From the NCBI GenBank assembly GCA_013368375.1, contig JAACJP010000075.1, forward strand, positions 1-54,212: 54,212 bases of DNA. The letters are read 5' to 3'. The notes below the pieces were generated by a model, which was not told where the DNA came from, ran no database searches, and worked only from the letters and a program-made list of their open reading frames with translations. Made by a program: the position numbers and the translations under genes. This DNA is from Tricholomella constricta. Its lineage: Eukaryota; Basidiomycota; Agaricomycetes; Agaricales; Lyophyllaceae. Of this stretch, positions 1 to 12,965 are shown one piece after another (the stretch's first letter is position 1; each line of letters opens with the position of its first letter).

Positions 1-3000
1 ATTTTACGTTGCCTCGCTGGCATAATAAGTTGTACATGATTTATTGTACTTGTTCAGAATACCGGTGTTTACGCAAATAACCCATCAGACTTTACGTTGC
101 CTTGCTGGTGTTGGATTTGTCTTGTCGGAAACAAACGTGTATGGTGCGTTTGATTTGACTTGCATCTTAAGTCGTACGTAATTTATTGCACTTGCTCAGA
201 ATAATAGCCATCAGATTTTACGTTGCCTCGCTGGCGTTGGATTTGTGTTGTCGGGAACAATCGTGCGTGGTGCGTTTGATTTGACTTGCATCTCGCTCCA
301 TCTTTTCCGAGCAGAACATGTTTTCGAACCCAAAACCTTAACCGAGACACGAGCAGAAACGTTCCCAACCCAAAACTCTAACCGAGGCACCCGAAGCCCT
401 AACTCAAACCTCTAACCGGTCGCCGGGTACGCCACTCGCTGGGTACACCACTCGCCAGGTACGCCATCTGTCACATACGCCAGTCGCCTCCCACGCACCA
501 CGTTCAGTCGCAGGTCATGTTCCTGAAAGCATCAGCCAGACGGATCGAAAGGTCTGTCAAGCATCATACGTAGCCGTGCCGTACATTTTTTCTCTTGAGC
601 TTCAAAAGAAAGCCAACAGTTGCGATCAGCACATGCATGCACAACAACGTCCACGCAAGCAAACTTACCGTCAGGATCACAACAAAACAAGTATACACCA
701 TACCGCTTGACTTCAATGGCTTTCACCCGTCGCTCATCGGTTGTTGCATTGCTGGAACGTAAACGTCTCATCAAAGCATGCTGCTAGTCGTACGTAGCTA
801 ATTCGATCTGTTATACTCGCTTAGAATACTGGCTTGCTATCGAACAAACAGACCGCACGTCAAATTTTACATTGCCTCGCTGGCATTTGTTTTGATTTGC
901 ATTTGTTTGGACATGTATGCACAGCACCCTCAGTGAGGGTGCGCCCATTCCTGCAAGAAAACCAACTGTTCGTCGGGATCACAACGAAAGAAGTACACAC
1001 CTCCTTGACCTGTCGCTCATTGGCTACGTCGATTGCAGTGAAAGTTGTTGTTGTGTATGGCCAAGGCTCACTTAAATGTGTTGCTAGACTCAAACAACAT
1101 CTCATAAAAACGTGCCACTGGTCGTACATGATTTATTGTACTTGCTGAGAATACTAGCGCTTACGCAAACTGCCCGCGTTGCACAACAGATTTTACGTTG
1201 CCTCGCTGGCATAACAAGTCATACGTAATTTATTGTACTTGCTCAGAATACTAGCGTTAACACAAATTGCCTGTCAGATCTTACGTTGCCTCGCTGGCGT
1301 TGGATTCGTGTTGTCGGGAGTAATTGCGTGCAGTGCGTTTACTAGTCGTACGTAATTTATTTCACTTGCTGAGAACACTAGCGTTTACGCAAACTGCCCG
1401 TGTTGCACATCAGATTTTACGTTGCCTCGCTGGCATAATAAGTTGTACATGATTTATTGTACTTGTTCAGAATACCGGTGTTTACGCAAATAACCCATCA
1501 GACTTTACGTTGCCTTGCTGGTGTTGGATTTGTCTTGTCGGAAACAAACGTGTATGGTGCGTTTGATTTGACTTGCATCTTAAGTCGTACGTAATTTATT
1601 GCACTTGCTCAGAATAATAGCCATCAGATTTTACGTTGCCTCGCTGGCGTTGGATTTGTGTTGTCGGGAACAATCGTGCGTGGTGCGTTTGATTTGACTT
1701 GCATCTCGCTCCATCTTTTCCGAGCAGAACATGTTTTCGAACCCAAAACCTTAACCGAGACACGAGCAGAAACGTTCCCAACCCAAAACTCTAACCGAGG
1801 CACCCGAAGCCCTAACTCAAACCTCTAACCGGTCGCCGGGTACGCCACTCGCTGGGTACACCACTCGCCAGGTACGCCATCTGTCACATACGCCAGTCGC
1901 CTCCCACGCACCACGTTCAGTCGCAGGTCATGTTCCTGAAAGCATCAGCCAGACGGATCGAAAGGTCTGTCAAGCATCATACGTAGCCGTGCCGTACATT
2001 TTTTCTCTTGAGCTTCAAAAGAAAGCCAACAGTTGCGATCAGCACATGCATGCACAACAACGTCCACGCAAGCAAACTTACCGTCAGGATCACAACAAAA
2101 CAAGTATACACCATACCGCTTGACTTCAATGGCTTTCACCCGTCGCTCATCGGTTGTTGCATTGCTGGAACGTAAACGTCTCATCAAAGCATGCTGCTAG
2201 TCGTACGTAGCTAATTCGATCTGTTATACTCGCTTAGAATACTGGCTTGCTATCGAACAAACAGACCGCACGTCAAATTTTACATTGCCTCGCTGGCATT
2301 TGTTTTGATTTGCATTTGTTTGGACATGTATGCACAGCACCCTCAGTGAGGGTGCGCCCATTCCTGCAAGAAAACCAACTGTTCGTCGGGATCACAACGA
2401 AAGAAGTACACACCTCCTTGACCTGTCGCTCATTGGCTACGTCGATTGCAGTGAAAGTTGTTGTTGTGTATGGCCAAGGCTCACTTAAATGTGTTGCTAG
2501 ACTCAAACAACATCTCATAAAAACGTGCCACTGGTCGTACATGATTTATTGTACTTGCTGAGAATACTAGCGCTTACGCAAACTGCCCGCGTTGCACAAC
2601 AGATTTTACGTTGCCTCGCTGGCATAACAAGTCATACGTAATTTATTGTACTTGCTCAGAATACTAGCGTTAACACAAATTGCCTGTCAGATCTTACGTT
2701 GCCTCGCTGGCGTTGGATTCGTGTTGTCGGGAGTAATTGCGTGCAGTGCGTTTACTAGTCGTACGTAATTTATTTCACTTGCTGAGAACACTAGCGTTTA
2801 CGCAAACTGCCCGTGTTGCACATCAGATTTTACGTTGCCTCGCTGGCATAATAAGTTGTACATGATTTATTGTACTTGTTCAGAATACCGGTGTTTACGC
2901 AAATAACCCATCAGACTTTACGTTGCCTTGCTGGTGTTGGATTTGTCTTGTCGGAAACAAACGTGTATGGTGCGTTTGATTTGACTTGCATCTTAAGTCG

Positions 3001-6000
3001 TACGTAATTTATTGCACTTGCTCAGAATAATAGCCATCAGATTTTACGTTGCCTCGCTGGCGTTGGATTTGTGTTGTCGGGAACAATCGTGCGTGGTGCG
3101 TTTGATTTGACTTGCATCTCGCTCCATCTTTTCCGAGCAGAACATGTTTTCGAACCCAAAACCTTAACCGAGACACGAGCAGAAACGTTCCCAACCCAAA
3201 ACTCTAACCGAGGCACCCGAAGCCCTAACTCAAACCTCTAACCGGTCGCCGGGTACGCCACTCGCTGGGTACACCACTCGCCAGGTACGCCATCTGTCAC
3301 ATACGCCAGTCGCCTCCCACGCACCACGTTCAGTCGCAGGTCATGTTCCTGAAAGCATCAGCCAGACGGATCGAAAGGTCTGTCAAGCATCATACGTAGC
3401 CGTGCCGTACATTTTTTCTCTTGAGCTTCAAAAGAAAGCCAACAGTTGCGATCAGCACATGCATGCACAACAACGTCCACGCAAGCAAACTTACCGTCAG
3501 GATCACAACAAAACAAGTATACACCATACCGCTTGACTTCAATGGCTTTCACCCGTCGCTCATCGGTTGTTGCATTGCTGGAACGTAAACGTCTCATCAA
3601 AGCATGCTGCTAGTCGTACGTAGCTAATTCGATCTGTTATACTCGCTTAGAATACTGGCTTGCTATCGAACAAACAGACCGCACGTCAAATTTTACATTG
3701 CCTCGCTGGCATTTGTTTTGATTTGCATTTGTTTGGACATGTATGCACAGCACCCTCAGTGAGGGTGCGCCCATTCCTGCAAGAAAACCAACTGTTCGTC
3801 GGGATCACAACGAAAGAAGTACACACCTCCTTGACCTGTCGCTCATTGGCTACGTCGATTGCAGTGAAAGTTGTTGTTGTGTATGGCCAAGGCTCACTTA
3901 AATGTGTTGCTAGACTCAAACAACATCTCATAAAAACGTGCCACTGGTCGTACATGATTTATTGTACTTGCTGAGAATACTAGCGCTTACGCAAACTGCC
4001 CGCGTTGCACAACAGATTTTACGTTGCCTCGCTGGCATAACAAGTCATACGTAATTTATTGTACTTGCTCAGAATACTAGCGTTAACACAAATTGCCTGT
4101 CAGATCTTACGTTGCCTCGCTGGCGTTGGATTCGTGTTGTCGGGAGTAATTGCGTGCAGTGCGTTTACTAGTCGTACGTAATTTATTTCACTTGCTGAGA
4201 ACACTAGCGTTTACGCAAACTGCCCGTGTTGCACATCAGATTTTACGTTGCCTCGCTGGCATAATAAGTTGTACATGATTTATTGTACTTGTTCAGAATA
4301 CCGGTGTTTACGCAAATAACCCATCAGACTTTACGTTGCCTTGCTGGTGTTGGATTTGTCTTGTCGGAAACAAACGTGTATGGTGCGTTTGATTTGACTT
4401 GCATCTTAAGTCGTACGTAATTTATTGCACTTGCTCAGAATAATAGCCATCAGATTTTACGTTGCCTCGCTGGCGTTGGATTTGTGTTGTCGGGAACAAT
4501 CGTGCGTGGTGCGTTTGATTTGACTTGCATCTCGCTCCATCTTTTCCGAGCAGAACATGTTTTCGAACCCAAAACCTTAACCGAGACACGAGCAGAAACG
4601 TTCCCAACCCAAAACTCTAACCGAGGCACCCGAAGCCCTAACTCAAACCTCTAACCGGTCGCCGGGTACGCCACTCGCTGGGTACACCACTCGCCAGGTA
4701 CGCCATCTGTCACATACGCCAGTCGCCTCCCACGCACCACGTTCAGTCGCAGGTCATGTTCCTGAAAGCATCAGCCAGACGGATCGAAAGGTCTGTCAAG
4801 CATCATACGTAGCCGTGCCGTACATTTTTTCTCTTGAGCTTCAAAAGAAAGCCAACAGTTGCGATCAGCACATGCATGCACAACAACGTCCACGCAAGCA
4901 AACTTACCGTCAGGATCACAACAAAACAAGTATACACCATACCGCTTGACTTCAATGGCTTTCACCCGTCGCTCATCGGTTGTTGCATTGCTGGAACGTA
5001 AACGTCTCATCAAAGCATGCTGCTAGTCGTACGTAGCTAATTCGATCTGTTATACTCGCTTAGAATACTGGCTTGCTATCGAACAAACAGACCGCACGTC
5101 AAATTTTACATTGCCTCGCTGGCATTTGTTTTGATTTGCATTTGTTTGGACATGTATGCACAGCACCCTCAGTGAGGGTGCGCCCATTCCTGCAAGAAAA
5201 CCAACTGTTCGTCGGGATCACAACGAAAGAAGTACACACCTCCTTGACCTGTCGCTCATTGGCTACGTCGATTGCAGTGAAAGTTGTTGTTGTGTATGGC
5301 CAAGGCTCACTTAAATGTGTTGCTAGACTCAAACAACATCTCATAAAAACGTGCCACTGGTCGTACATGATTTATTGTACTTGCTGAGAATACTAGCGCT
5401 TACGCAAACTGCCCGCGTTGCACAACAGATTTTACGTTGCCTCGCTGGCATAACAAGTCATACGTAATTTATTGTACTTGCTCAGAATACTAGCGTTAAC
5501 ACAAATTGCCTGTCAGATCTTACGTTGCCTCGCTGGCGTTGGATTCGTGTTGTCGGGAGTAATTGCGTGCAGTGCGTTTACTAGTCGTACGTAATTTATT
5601 TCACTTGCTGAGAACACTAGCGTTTACGCAAACTGCCCGTGTTGCACATCAGATTTTACGTTGCCTCGCTGGCATAATAAGTTGTACATGATTTATTGTA
5701 CTTGTTCAGAATACCGGTGTTTACGCAAATAACCCATCAGACTTTACGTTGCCTTGCTGGTGTTGGATTTGTCTTGTCGGAAACAAACGTGTATGGTGCG
5801 TTTGATTTGACTTGCATCTTAAGTCGTACGTAATTTATTGCACTTGCTCAGAATAATAGCCATCAGATTTTACGTTGCCTCGCTGGCGTTGGATTTGTGT
5901 TGTCGGGAACAATCGTGCGTGGTGCGTTTGATTTGACTTGCATCTCGCTCCATCTTTTCCGAGCAGAACATGTTTTCGAACCCAAAACCTTAACCGAGAC

Positions 6001-9000
6001 ACGAGCAGAAACGTTCCCAACCCAAAACTCTAACCGAGGCACCCGAAGCCCTAACTCAAACCTCTAACCGGTCGCCGGGTACGCCACTCGCTGGGTACAC
6101 CACTCGCCAGGTACGCCATCTGTCACATACGCCAGTCGCCTCCCACGCACCACGTTCAGTCGCAGGTCATGTTCCTGAAAGCATCAGCCAGACGGATCGA
6201 AAGGTCTGTCAAGCATCATACGTAGCCGTGCCGTACATTTTTTCTCTTGAGCTTCAAAAGAAAGCCAACAGTTGCGATCAGCACATGCATGCACAACAAC
6301 GTCCACGCAAGCAAACTTACCGTCAGGATCACAACAAAACAAGTATACACCATACCGCTTGACTTCAATGGCTTTCACCCGTCGCTCATCGGTTGTTGCA
6401 TTGCTGGAACGTAAACGTCTCATCAAAGCATGCTGCTAGTCGTACGTAGCTAATTCGATCTGTTATACTCGCTTAGAATACTGGCTTGCTATCGAACAAA
6501 CAGACCGCACGTCAAATTTTACATTGCCTCGCTGGCATTTGTTTTGATTTGCATTTGTTTGGACATGTATGCACAGCACCCTCAGTGAGGGTGCGCCCAT
6601 TCCTGCAAGAAAACCAACTGTTCGTCGGGATCACAACGAAAGAAGTACACACCTCCTTGACCTGTCGCTCATTGGCTACGTCGATTGCAGTGAAAGTTGT
6701 TGTTGTGTATGGCCAAGGCTCACTTAAATGTGTTGCTAGACTCAAACAACATCTCATAAAAACGTGCCACTGGTCGTACATGATTTATTGTACTTGCTGA
6801 GAATACTAGCGCTTACGCAAACTGCCCGCGTTGCACAACAGATTTTACGTTGCCTCGCTGGCATAACAAGTCATACGTAATTTATTGTACTTGCTCAGAA
6901 TACTAGCGTTAACACAAATTGCCTGTCAGATCTTACGTTGCCTCGCTGGCGTTGGATTCGTGTTGTCGGGAGTAATTGCGTGCAGTGCGTTTACTAGTCG
7001 TACGTAATTTATTTCACTTGCTGAGAACACTAGCGTTTACGCAAACTGCCCGTGTTGCACATCAGATTTTACGTTGCCTCGCTGGCATAATAAGTTGTAC
7101 ATGATTTATTGTACTTGTTCAGAATACCGGTGTTTACGCAAATAACCCATCAGACTTTACGTTGCCTTGCTGGTGTTGGATTTGTCTTGTCGGAAACAAA
7201 CGTGTATGGTGCGTTTGATTTGACTTGCATCTTAAGTCGTACGTAATTTATTGCACTTGCTCAGAATAATAGCCATCAGATTTTACGTTGCCTCGCTGGC
7301 GTTGGATTTGTGTTGTCGGGAACAATCGTGCGTGGTGCGTTTGATTTGACTTGCATCTCGCTCCATCTTTTCCGAGCAGAACATGTTTTCGAACCCAAAA
7401 CCTTAACCGAGACACGAGCAGAAACGTTCCCAACCCAAAACTCTAACCGAGGCACCCGAAGCCCTAACTCAAACCTCTAACCGGTCGCCGGGTACGCCAC
7501 TCGCTGGGTACACCACTCGCCAGGTACGCCATCTGTCACATACGCCAGTCGCCTCCCACGCACCACGTTCAGTCGCAGGTCATGTTCCTGAAAGCATCAG
7601 CCAGACGGATCGAAAGGTCTGTCAAGCATCATACGTAGCCGTGCCGTACATTTTTTCTCTTGAGCTTCAAAAGAAAGCCAACAGTTGCGATCAGCACATG
7701 CATGCACAACAACGTCCACGCAAGCAAACTTACCGTCAGGATCACAACAAAACAAGTATACACCATACCGCTTGACTTCAATGGCTTTCACCCGTCGCTC
7801 ATCGGTTGTTGCATTGCTGGAACGTAAACGTCTCATCAAAGCATGCTGCTAGTCGTACGTAGCTAATTCGATCTGTTATACTCGCTTAGAATACTGGCTT
7901 GCTATCGAACAAACAGACCGCACGTCAAATTTTACATTGCCTCGCTGGCATTTGTTTTGATTTGCATTTGTTTGGACATGTATGCACAGCACCCTCAGTG
8001 AGGGTGCGCCCATTCCTGCAAGAAAACCAACTGTTCGTCGGGATCACAACGAAAGAAGTACACACCTCCTTGACCTGTCGCTCATTGGCTACGTCGATTG
8101 CAGTGAAAGTTGTTGTTGTGTATGGCCAAGGCTCACTTAAATGTGTTGCTAGACTCAAACAACATCTCATAAAAACGTGCCACTGGTCGTACATGATTTA
8201 TTGTACTTGCTGAGAATACTAGCGCTTACGCAAACTGCCCGCGTTGCACAACAGATTTTACGTTGCCTCGCTGGCATAACAAGTCATACGTAATTTATTG
8301 TACTTGCTCAGAATACTAGCGTTAACACAAATTGCCTGTCAGATCTTACGTTGCCTCGCTGGCGTTGGATTCGTGTTGTCGGGAGTAATTGCGTGCAGTG
8401 CGTTTACTAGTCGTACGTAATTTATTTCACTTGCTGAGAACACTAGCGTTTACGCAAACTGCCCGTGTTGCACATCAGATTTTACGTTGCCTCGCTGGCA
8501 TAATAAGTTGTACATGATTTATTGTACTTGTTCAGAATACCGGTGTTTACGCAAATAACCCATCAGACTTTACGTTGCCTTGCTGGTGTTGGATTTGTCT
8601 TGTCGGAAACAAACGTGTATGGTGCGTTTGATTTGACTTGCATCTTAAGTCGTACGTAATTTATTGCACTTGCTCAGAATAATAGCCATCAGATTTTACG
8701 TTGCCTCGCTGGCGTTGGATTTGTGTTGTCGGGAACAATCGTGCGTGGTGCGTTTGATTTGACTTGCATCTCGCTCCATCTTTTCCGAGCAGAACATGTT
8801 TTCGAACCCAAAACCTTAACCGAGACACGAGCAGAAACGTTCCCAACCCAAAACTCTAACCGAGGCACCCGAAGCCCTAACTCAAACCTCTAACCGGTCG
8901 CCGGGTACGCCACTCGCTGGGTACACCACTCGCCAGGTACGCCATCTGTCACATACGCCAGTCGCCTCCCACGCACCACGTTCAGTCGCAGGTCATGTTC

Positions 9001-12000
9001 CTGAAAGCATCAGCCAGACGGATCGAAAGGTCTGTCAAGCATCATACGTAGCCGTGCCGTACATTTTTTCTCTTGAGCTTCAAAAGAAAGCCAACAGTTG
9101 CGATCAGCACATGCATGCACAACAACGTCCACGCAAGCAAACTTACCGTCAGGATCACAACAAAACAAGTATACACCATACCGCTTGACTTCAATGGCTT
9201 TCACCCGTCGCTCATCGGTTGTTGCATTGCTGGAACGTAAACGTCTCATCAAAGCATGCTGCTAGTCGTACGTAGCTAATTCGATCTGTTATACTCGCTT
9301 AGAATACTGGCTTGCTATCGAACAAACAGACCGCACGTCAAATTTTACATTGCCTCGCTGGCATTTGTTTTGATTTGCATTTGTTTGGACATGTATGCAC
9401 AGCACCCTCAGTGAGGGTGCGCCCATTCCTGCAAGAAAACCAACTGTTCGTCGGGATCACAACGAAAGAAGTACACACCTCCTTGACCTGTCGCTCATTG
9501 GCTACGTCGATTGCAGTGAAAGTTGTTGTTGTGTATGGCCAAGGCTCACTTAAATGTGTTGCTAGACTCAAACAACATCTCATAAAAACGTGCCACTGGT
9601 CGTACATGATTTATTGTACTTGCTGAGAATACTAGCGCTTACGCAAACTGCCCGCGTTGCACAACAGATTTTACGTTGCCTCGCTGGCATAACAAGTCAT
9701 ACGTAATTTATTGTACTTGCTCAGAATACTAGCGTTAACACAAATTGCCTGTCAGATCTTACGTTGCCTCGCTGGCGTTGGATTCGTGTTGTCGGGAGTA
9801 ATTGCGTGCAGTGCGTTTACTAGTCGTACGTAATTTATTTCACTTGCTGAGAACACTAGCGTTTACGCAAACTGCCCGTGTTGCACATCAGATTTTACGT
9901 TGCCTCGCTGGCATAATAAGTTGTACATGATTTATTGTACTTGTTCAGAATACCGGTGTTTACGCAAATAACCCATCAGACTTTACGTTGCCTTGCTGGT
10001 GTTGGATTTGTCTTGTCGGAAACAAACGTGTATGGTGCGTTTGATTTGACTTGCATCTTAAGTCGTACGTAATTTATTGCACTTGCTCAGAATAATAGCC
10101 ATCAGATTTTACGTTGCCTCGCTGGCGTTGGATTTGTGTTGTCGGGAACAATCGTGCGTGGTGCGTTTGATTTGACTTGCATCTCGCTCCATCTTTTCCG
10201 AGCAGAACATGTTTTCGAACCCAAAACCTTAACCGAGACACGAGCAGAAACGTTCCCAACCCAAAACTCTAACCGAGGCACCCGAAGCCCTAACTCAAAC
10301 CTCTAACCGGTCGCCGGGTACGCCACTCGCTGGGTACACCACTCGCCAGGTACGCCATCTGTCACATACGCCAGTCGCCTCCCACGCACCACGTTCAGTC
10401 GCAGGTCATGTTCCTGAAAGCATCAGCCAGACGGATCGAAAGGTCTGTCAAGCATCATACGTAGCCGTGCCGTACATTTTTTCTCTTGAGCTTCAAAAGA
10501 AAGCCAACAGTTGCGATCAGCACATGCATGCACAACAACGTCCACGCAAGCAAACTTACCGTCAGGATCACAACAAAACAAGTATACACCATACCGCTTG
10601 ACTTCAATGGCTTTCACCCGTCGCTCATCGGTTGTTGCATTGCTGGAACGTAAACGTCTCATCAAAGCATGCTGCTAGTCGTACGTAGCTAATTCGATCT
10701 GTTATACTCGCTTAGAATACTGGCTTGCTATCGAACAAACAGACCGCACGTCAAATTTTACATTGCCTCGCTGGCATTTGTTTTGATTTGCATTTGTTTG
10801 GACATGTATGCACAGCACCCTCAGTGAGGGTGCGCCCATTCCTGCAAGAAAACCAACTGTTCGTCGGGATCACAACGAAAGAAGTACACACCTCCTTGAC
10901 CTGTCGCTCATTGGCTACGTCGATTGCAGTGAAAGTTGTTGTTGTGTATGGCCAAGGCTCACTTAAATGTGTTGCTAGACTCAAACAACATCTCATAAAA
11001 ACGTGCCACTGGTCGTACATGATTTATTGTACTTGCTGAGAATACTAGCGCTTACGCAAACTGCCCGCGTTGCACAACAGATTTTACGTTGCCTCGCTGG
11101 CATAACAAGTCATACGTAATTTATTGTACTTGCTCAGAATACTAGCGTTAACACAAATTGCCTGTCAGATCTTACGTTGCCTCGCTGGCGTTGGATTCGT
11201 GTTGTCGGGAGTAATTGCGTGCAGTGCGTTTACTAGTCGTACGTAATTTATTTCACTTGCTGAGAACACTAGCGTTTACGCAAACTGCCCGTGTTGCACA
11301 TCAGATTTTACGTTGCCTCGCTGGCATAATAAGTTGTACATGATTTATTGTACTTGTTCAGAATACCGGTGTTTACGCAAATAACCCATCAGACTTTACG
11401 TTGCCTTGCTGGTGTTGGATTTGTCTTGTCGGAAACAAACGTGTATGGTGCGTTTGATTTGACTTGCATCTTAAGTCGTACGTAATTTATTGCACTTGCT
11501 CAGAATAATAGCCATCAGATTTTACGTTGCCTCGCTGGCGTTGGATTTGTGTTGTCGGGAACAATCGTGCGTGGTGCGTTTGATTTGACTTGCATCTCGC
11601 TCCATCTTTTCCGAGCAGAACATGTTTTCGAACCCAAAACCTTAACCGAGACACGAGCAGAAACGTTCCCAACCCAAAACTCTAACCGAGGCACCCGAAG
11701 CCCTAACTCAAACCTCTAACCGGTCGCCGGGTACGCCACTCGCTGGGTACACCACTCGCCAGGTACGCCATCTGTCACATACGCCAGTCGCCTCCCACGC
11801 ACCACGTTCAGTCGCAGGTCATGTTCCTGAAAGCATCAGCCAGACGGATCGAAAGGTCTGTCAAGCATCATACGTAGCCGTGCCGTACATTTTTTCTCTT
11901 GAGCTTCAAAAGAAAGCCAACAGTTGCGATCAGCACATGCATGCACAACAACGTCCACGCAAGCAAACTTACCGTCAGGATCACAACAAAACAAGTATAC

Positions 12001-12259
12001 ACCATACCGCTTGACTTCAATGGCTTTCACCCGTCGCTCATCGGTTGTTGCATTGCTGGAACGTAAACGTCTCATCAAAGCATGCTGCTAGTCGTACGTA
12101 GCTAATTCGATCTGTTATACTCGCTTAGAATACTGGCTTGCTATCGAACAAACAGACCGCACGTCAAATTTTACATTGCCTCGCTGGCATTTGTTTTGAT
12201 TTGCATTTGTTTGGACATGTATGCACAGCACCCTCAGTGAGGGTGCGCCCATTCCTGCA
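1..12259. repeat. Tandem array, 1413-bp unit, about 8.7 copies
   Basis: The same sequence recurs every 1413 bp (for example the 19-bp palindrome at 924, 2337, 3750, up to 12228), and the copies I compared look identical, so the array has been homogenised or amplified recently. The left edge of the window cuts the array, so true copy number is unknown. Each unit contains about six degenerate sub-monomers that pair a TTTATTGTACTTGCTCAGAAT-like segment with a TTTACGTTGCCTCGCTGGC segment, one palindrome, and a patch rich in CTAACC/CCCTAA-like words (about 331-417 in the first unit). The short ORFs repeated in each unit (61-104 codons, overlapping on opposite strands, several without ATG) are best treated as chance. 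No rRNA or transposase signal was seen. Satellite-like DNA of subtelomeric or heterochromatic type is the likely identity, by inference. Confidence 0.97.
924..942. repeat. 19-bp palindrome, one per 1413-bp unit
   Basis: GCACCCTCAGTGAGGGTGC is a near-perfect inverted repeat (9-bp arms, one central base). It recurs in every unit at 1413-bp steps and also elsewhere in the window outside the array, so it is a dispersed sequence family rather than a private feature of the satellite. A short hairpin could form in single-stranded DNA or RNA. No function can be assigned from sequence. Confidence 0.9.
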
Positions 12260-12679
12260 ATCTGGACGTGTTCCCAATTGTGCAGAGAATGATAGATGAA
12301 ACGACGTTCACAGCTCCCTCAGTGAGGGTGCGCTGCCCGCAATTTAGTGATATTCCGAAATGTCCAGAGAACCATCAATGGAATGACATTCACAGCACCC
12401 TCAGTGAGGGTGCGCCCCTGCCTGCAATTTGGAGATGTTCCGAAATGTCCGGAGAACAGTCAATGGAATGACGTTCACCGCACCCTCAGTGAGGGTGCGC
12501 TCCTGCCCGCAATTTGGACATGTTCCCAAATGTGCAGAGAATGGTAGACGGAACAATGTGCATGGCACCCTCAGTGAGGGTGCGCCTATGCCCGCAAGCA
12601 AACTAACATCGATCCATGTTACCAAATGTGCCGAGAGCAGTAGATAAAATGATGTGCATGGCACCCTCAGTGAGGGTGC
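12228..12679. repeat. Cluster of six palindromes with about 85-bp spacing
   Basis: Palindrome cores start at 12228, 12313 (arm mismatched: GCTCCC), 12395, 12480, 12565 and 12661. The sequence between them is itself a degenerate repeat (words such as TGTTCCGAAATGTCC.GAGAA and CCCGCAATTTGGA), so this is a tandem array of palindrome-centred units of 82-96 bp. The first core is also the last element of the 1413-bp array, so one array turns into the other inside the palindrome unit. Spacers are related to each other, which excludes a CRISPR. Confidence 0.9.
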
Positions 12680-12734
12680 GCAATCAGTGCACGTGCACAC
12701 AGCAATGTCAAATGCCTGCAAGCAAACCAACTGT

Positions 12735-12965
12735 CCATCAGGATTGCAATTTTGGGGTGCACAGTTTCGGGGCTTCGGGTTGGGTCTTGGAGCACGGGGC
12801 AAGGGCTCGGGACTTTGGAACTTCGGGCTCTGGGGCTTCGGGCTCTGGGGCTTCGGGCTTTGGCATGTGATTGGAGCTTCGAGCTTTGGACACAGGCTCG
12901 GGGCTTCGGGCTCGGCCGCTCCACTGCAATAGCAGCACCAGATCTCTGCAAAATCTTTGTCCATT
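12735..12965. repeat. GGGCTTCGGG-type minisatellite with conserved 3' tail
   Basis: Irregular repeats of GGGCTTCGGGCTCTGGG-like words are followed by a tail containing CACCAGATCTCTGC and ATCTTTGTCC. The same minisatellite plus tail recurs at about 39290-39500, so the block is a dispersed element and not a local slippage product only. Proline-rich translations of it (PKPEAP, SPEPLP) are consequences of the repeat. Confidence 0.75.

Noticed and set aside
183..1148. ORFs of 61-104 codons repeated in each 1413-bp unit as a multi-copy gene family
   Set aside because: They overlap on both strands, several need non-ATG starts, and differences between the two arrays include many amino-acid changes, with no sign of frame conservation. 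They are repeat translations.
1..12259. rDNA intergenic repeat
   Set aside because: No 18S, 5.8S, 28S or 5S rRNA sequence was recognised in or next to the array.
12228..12679. CRISPR array
   Set aside because: Palindromes are regularly spaced, but the spacers are copies of each other, no cas genes exist, and the context is eukaryotic.
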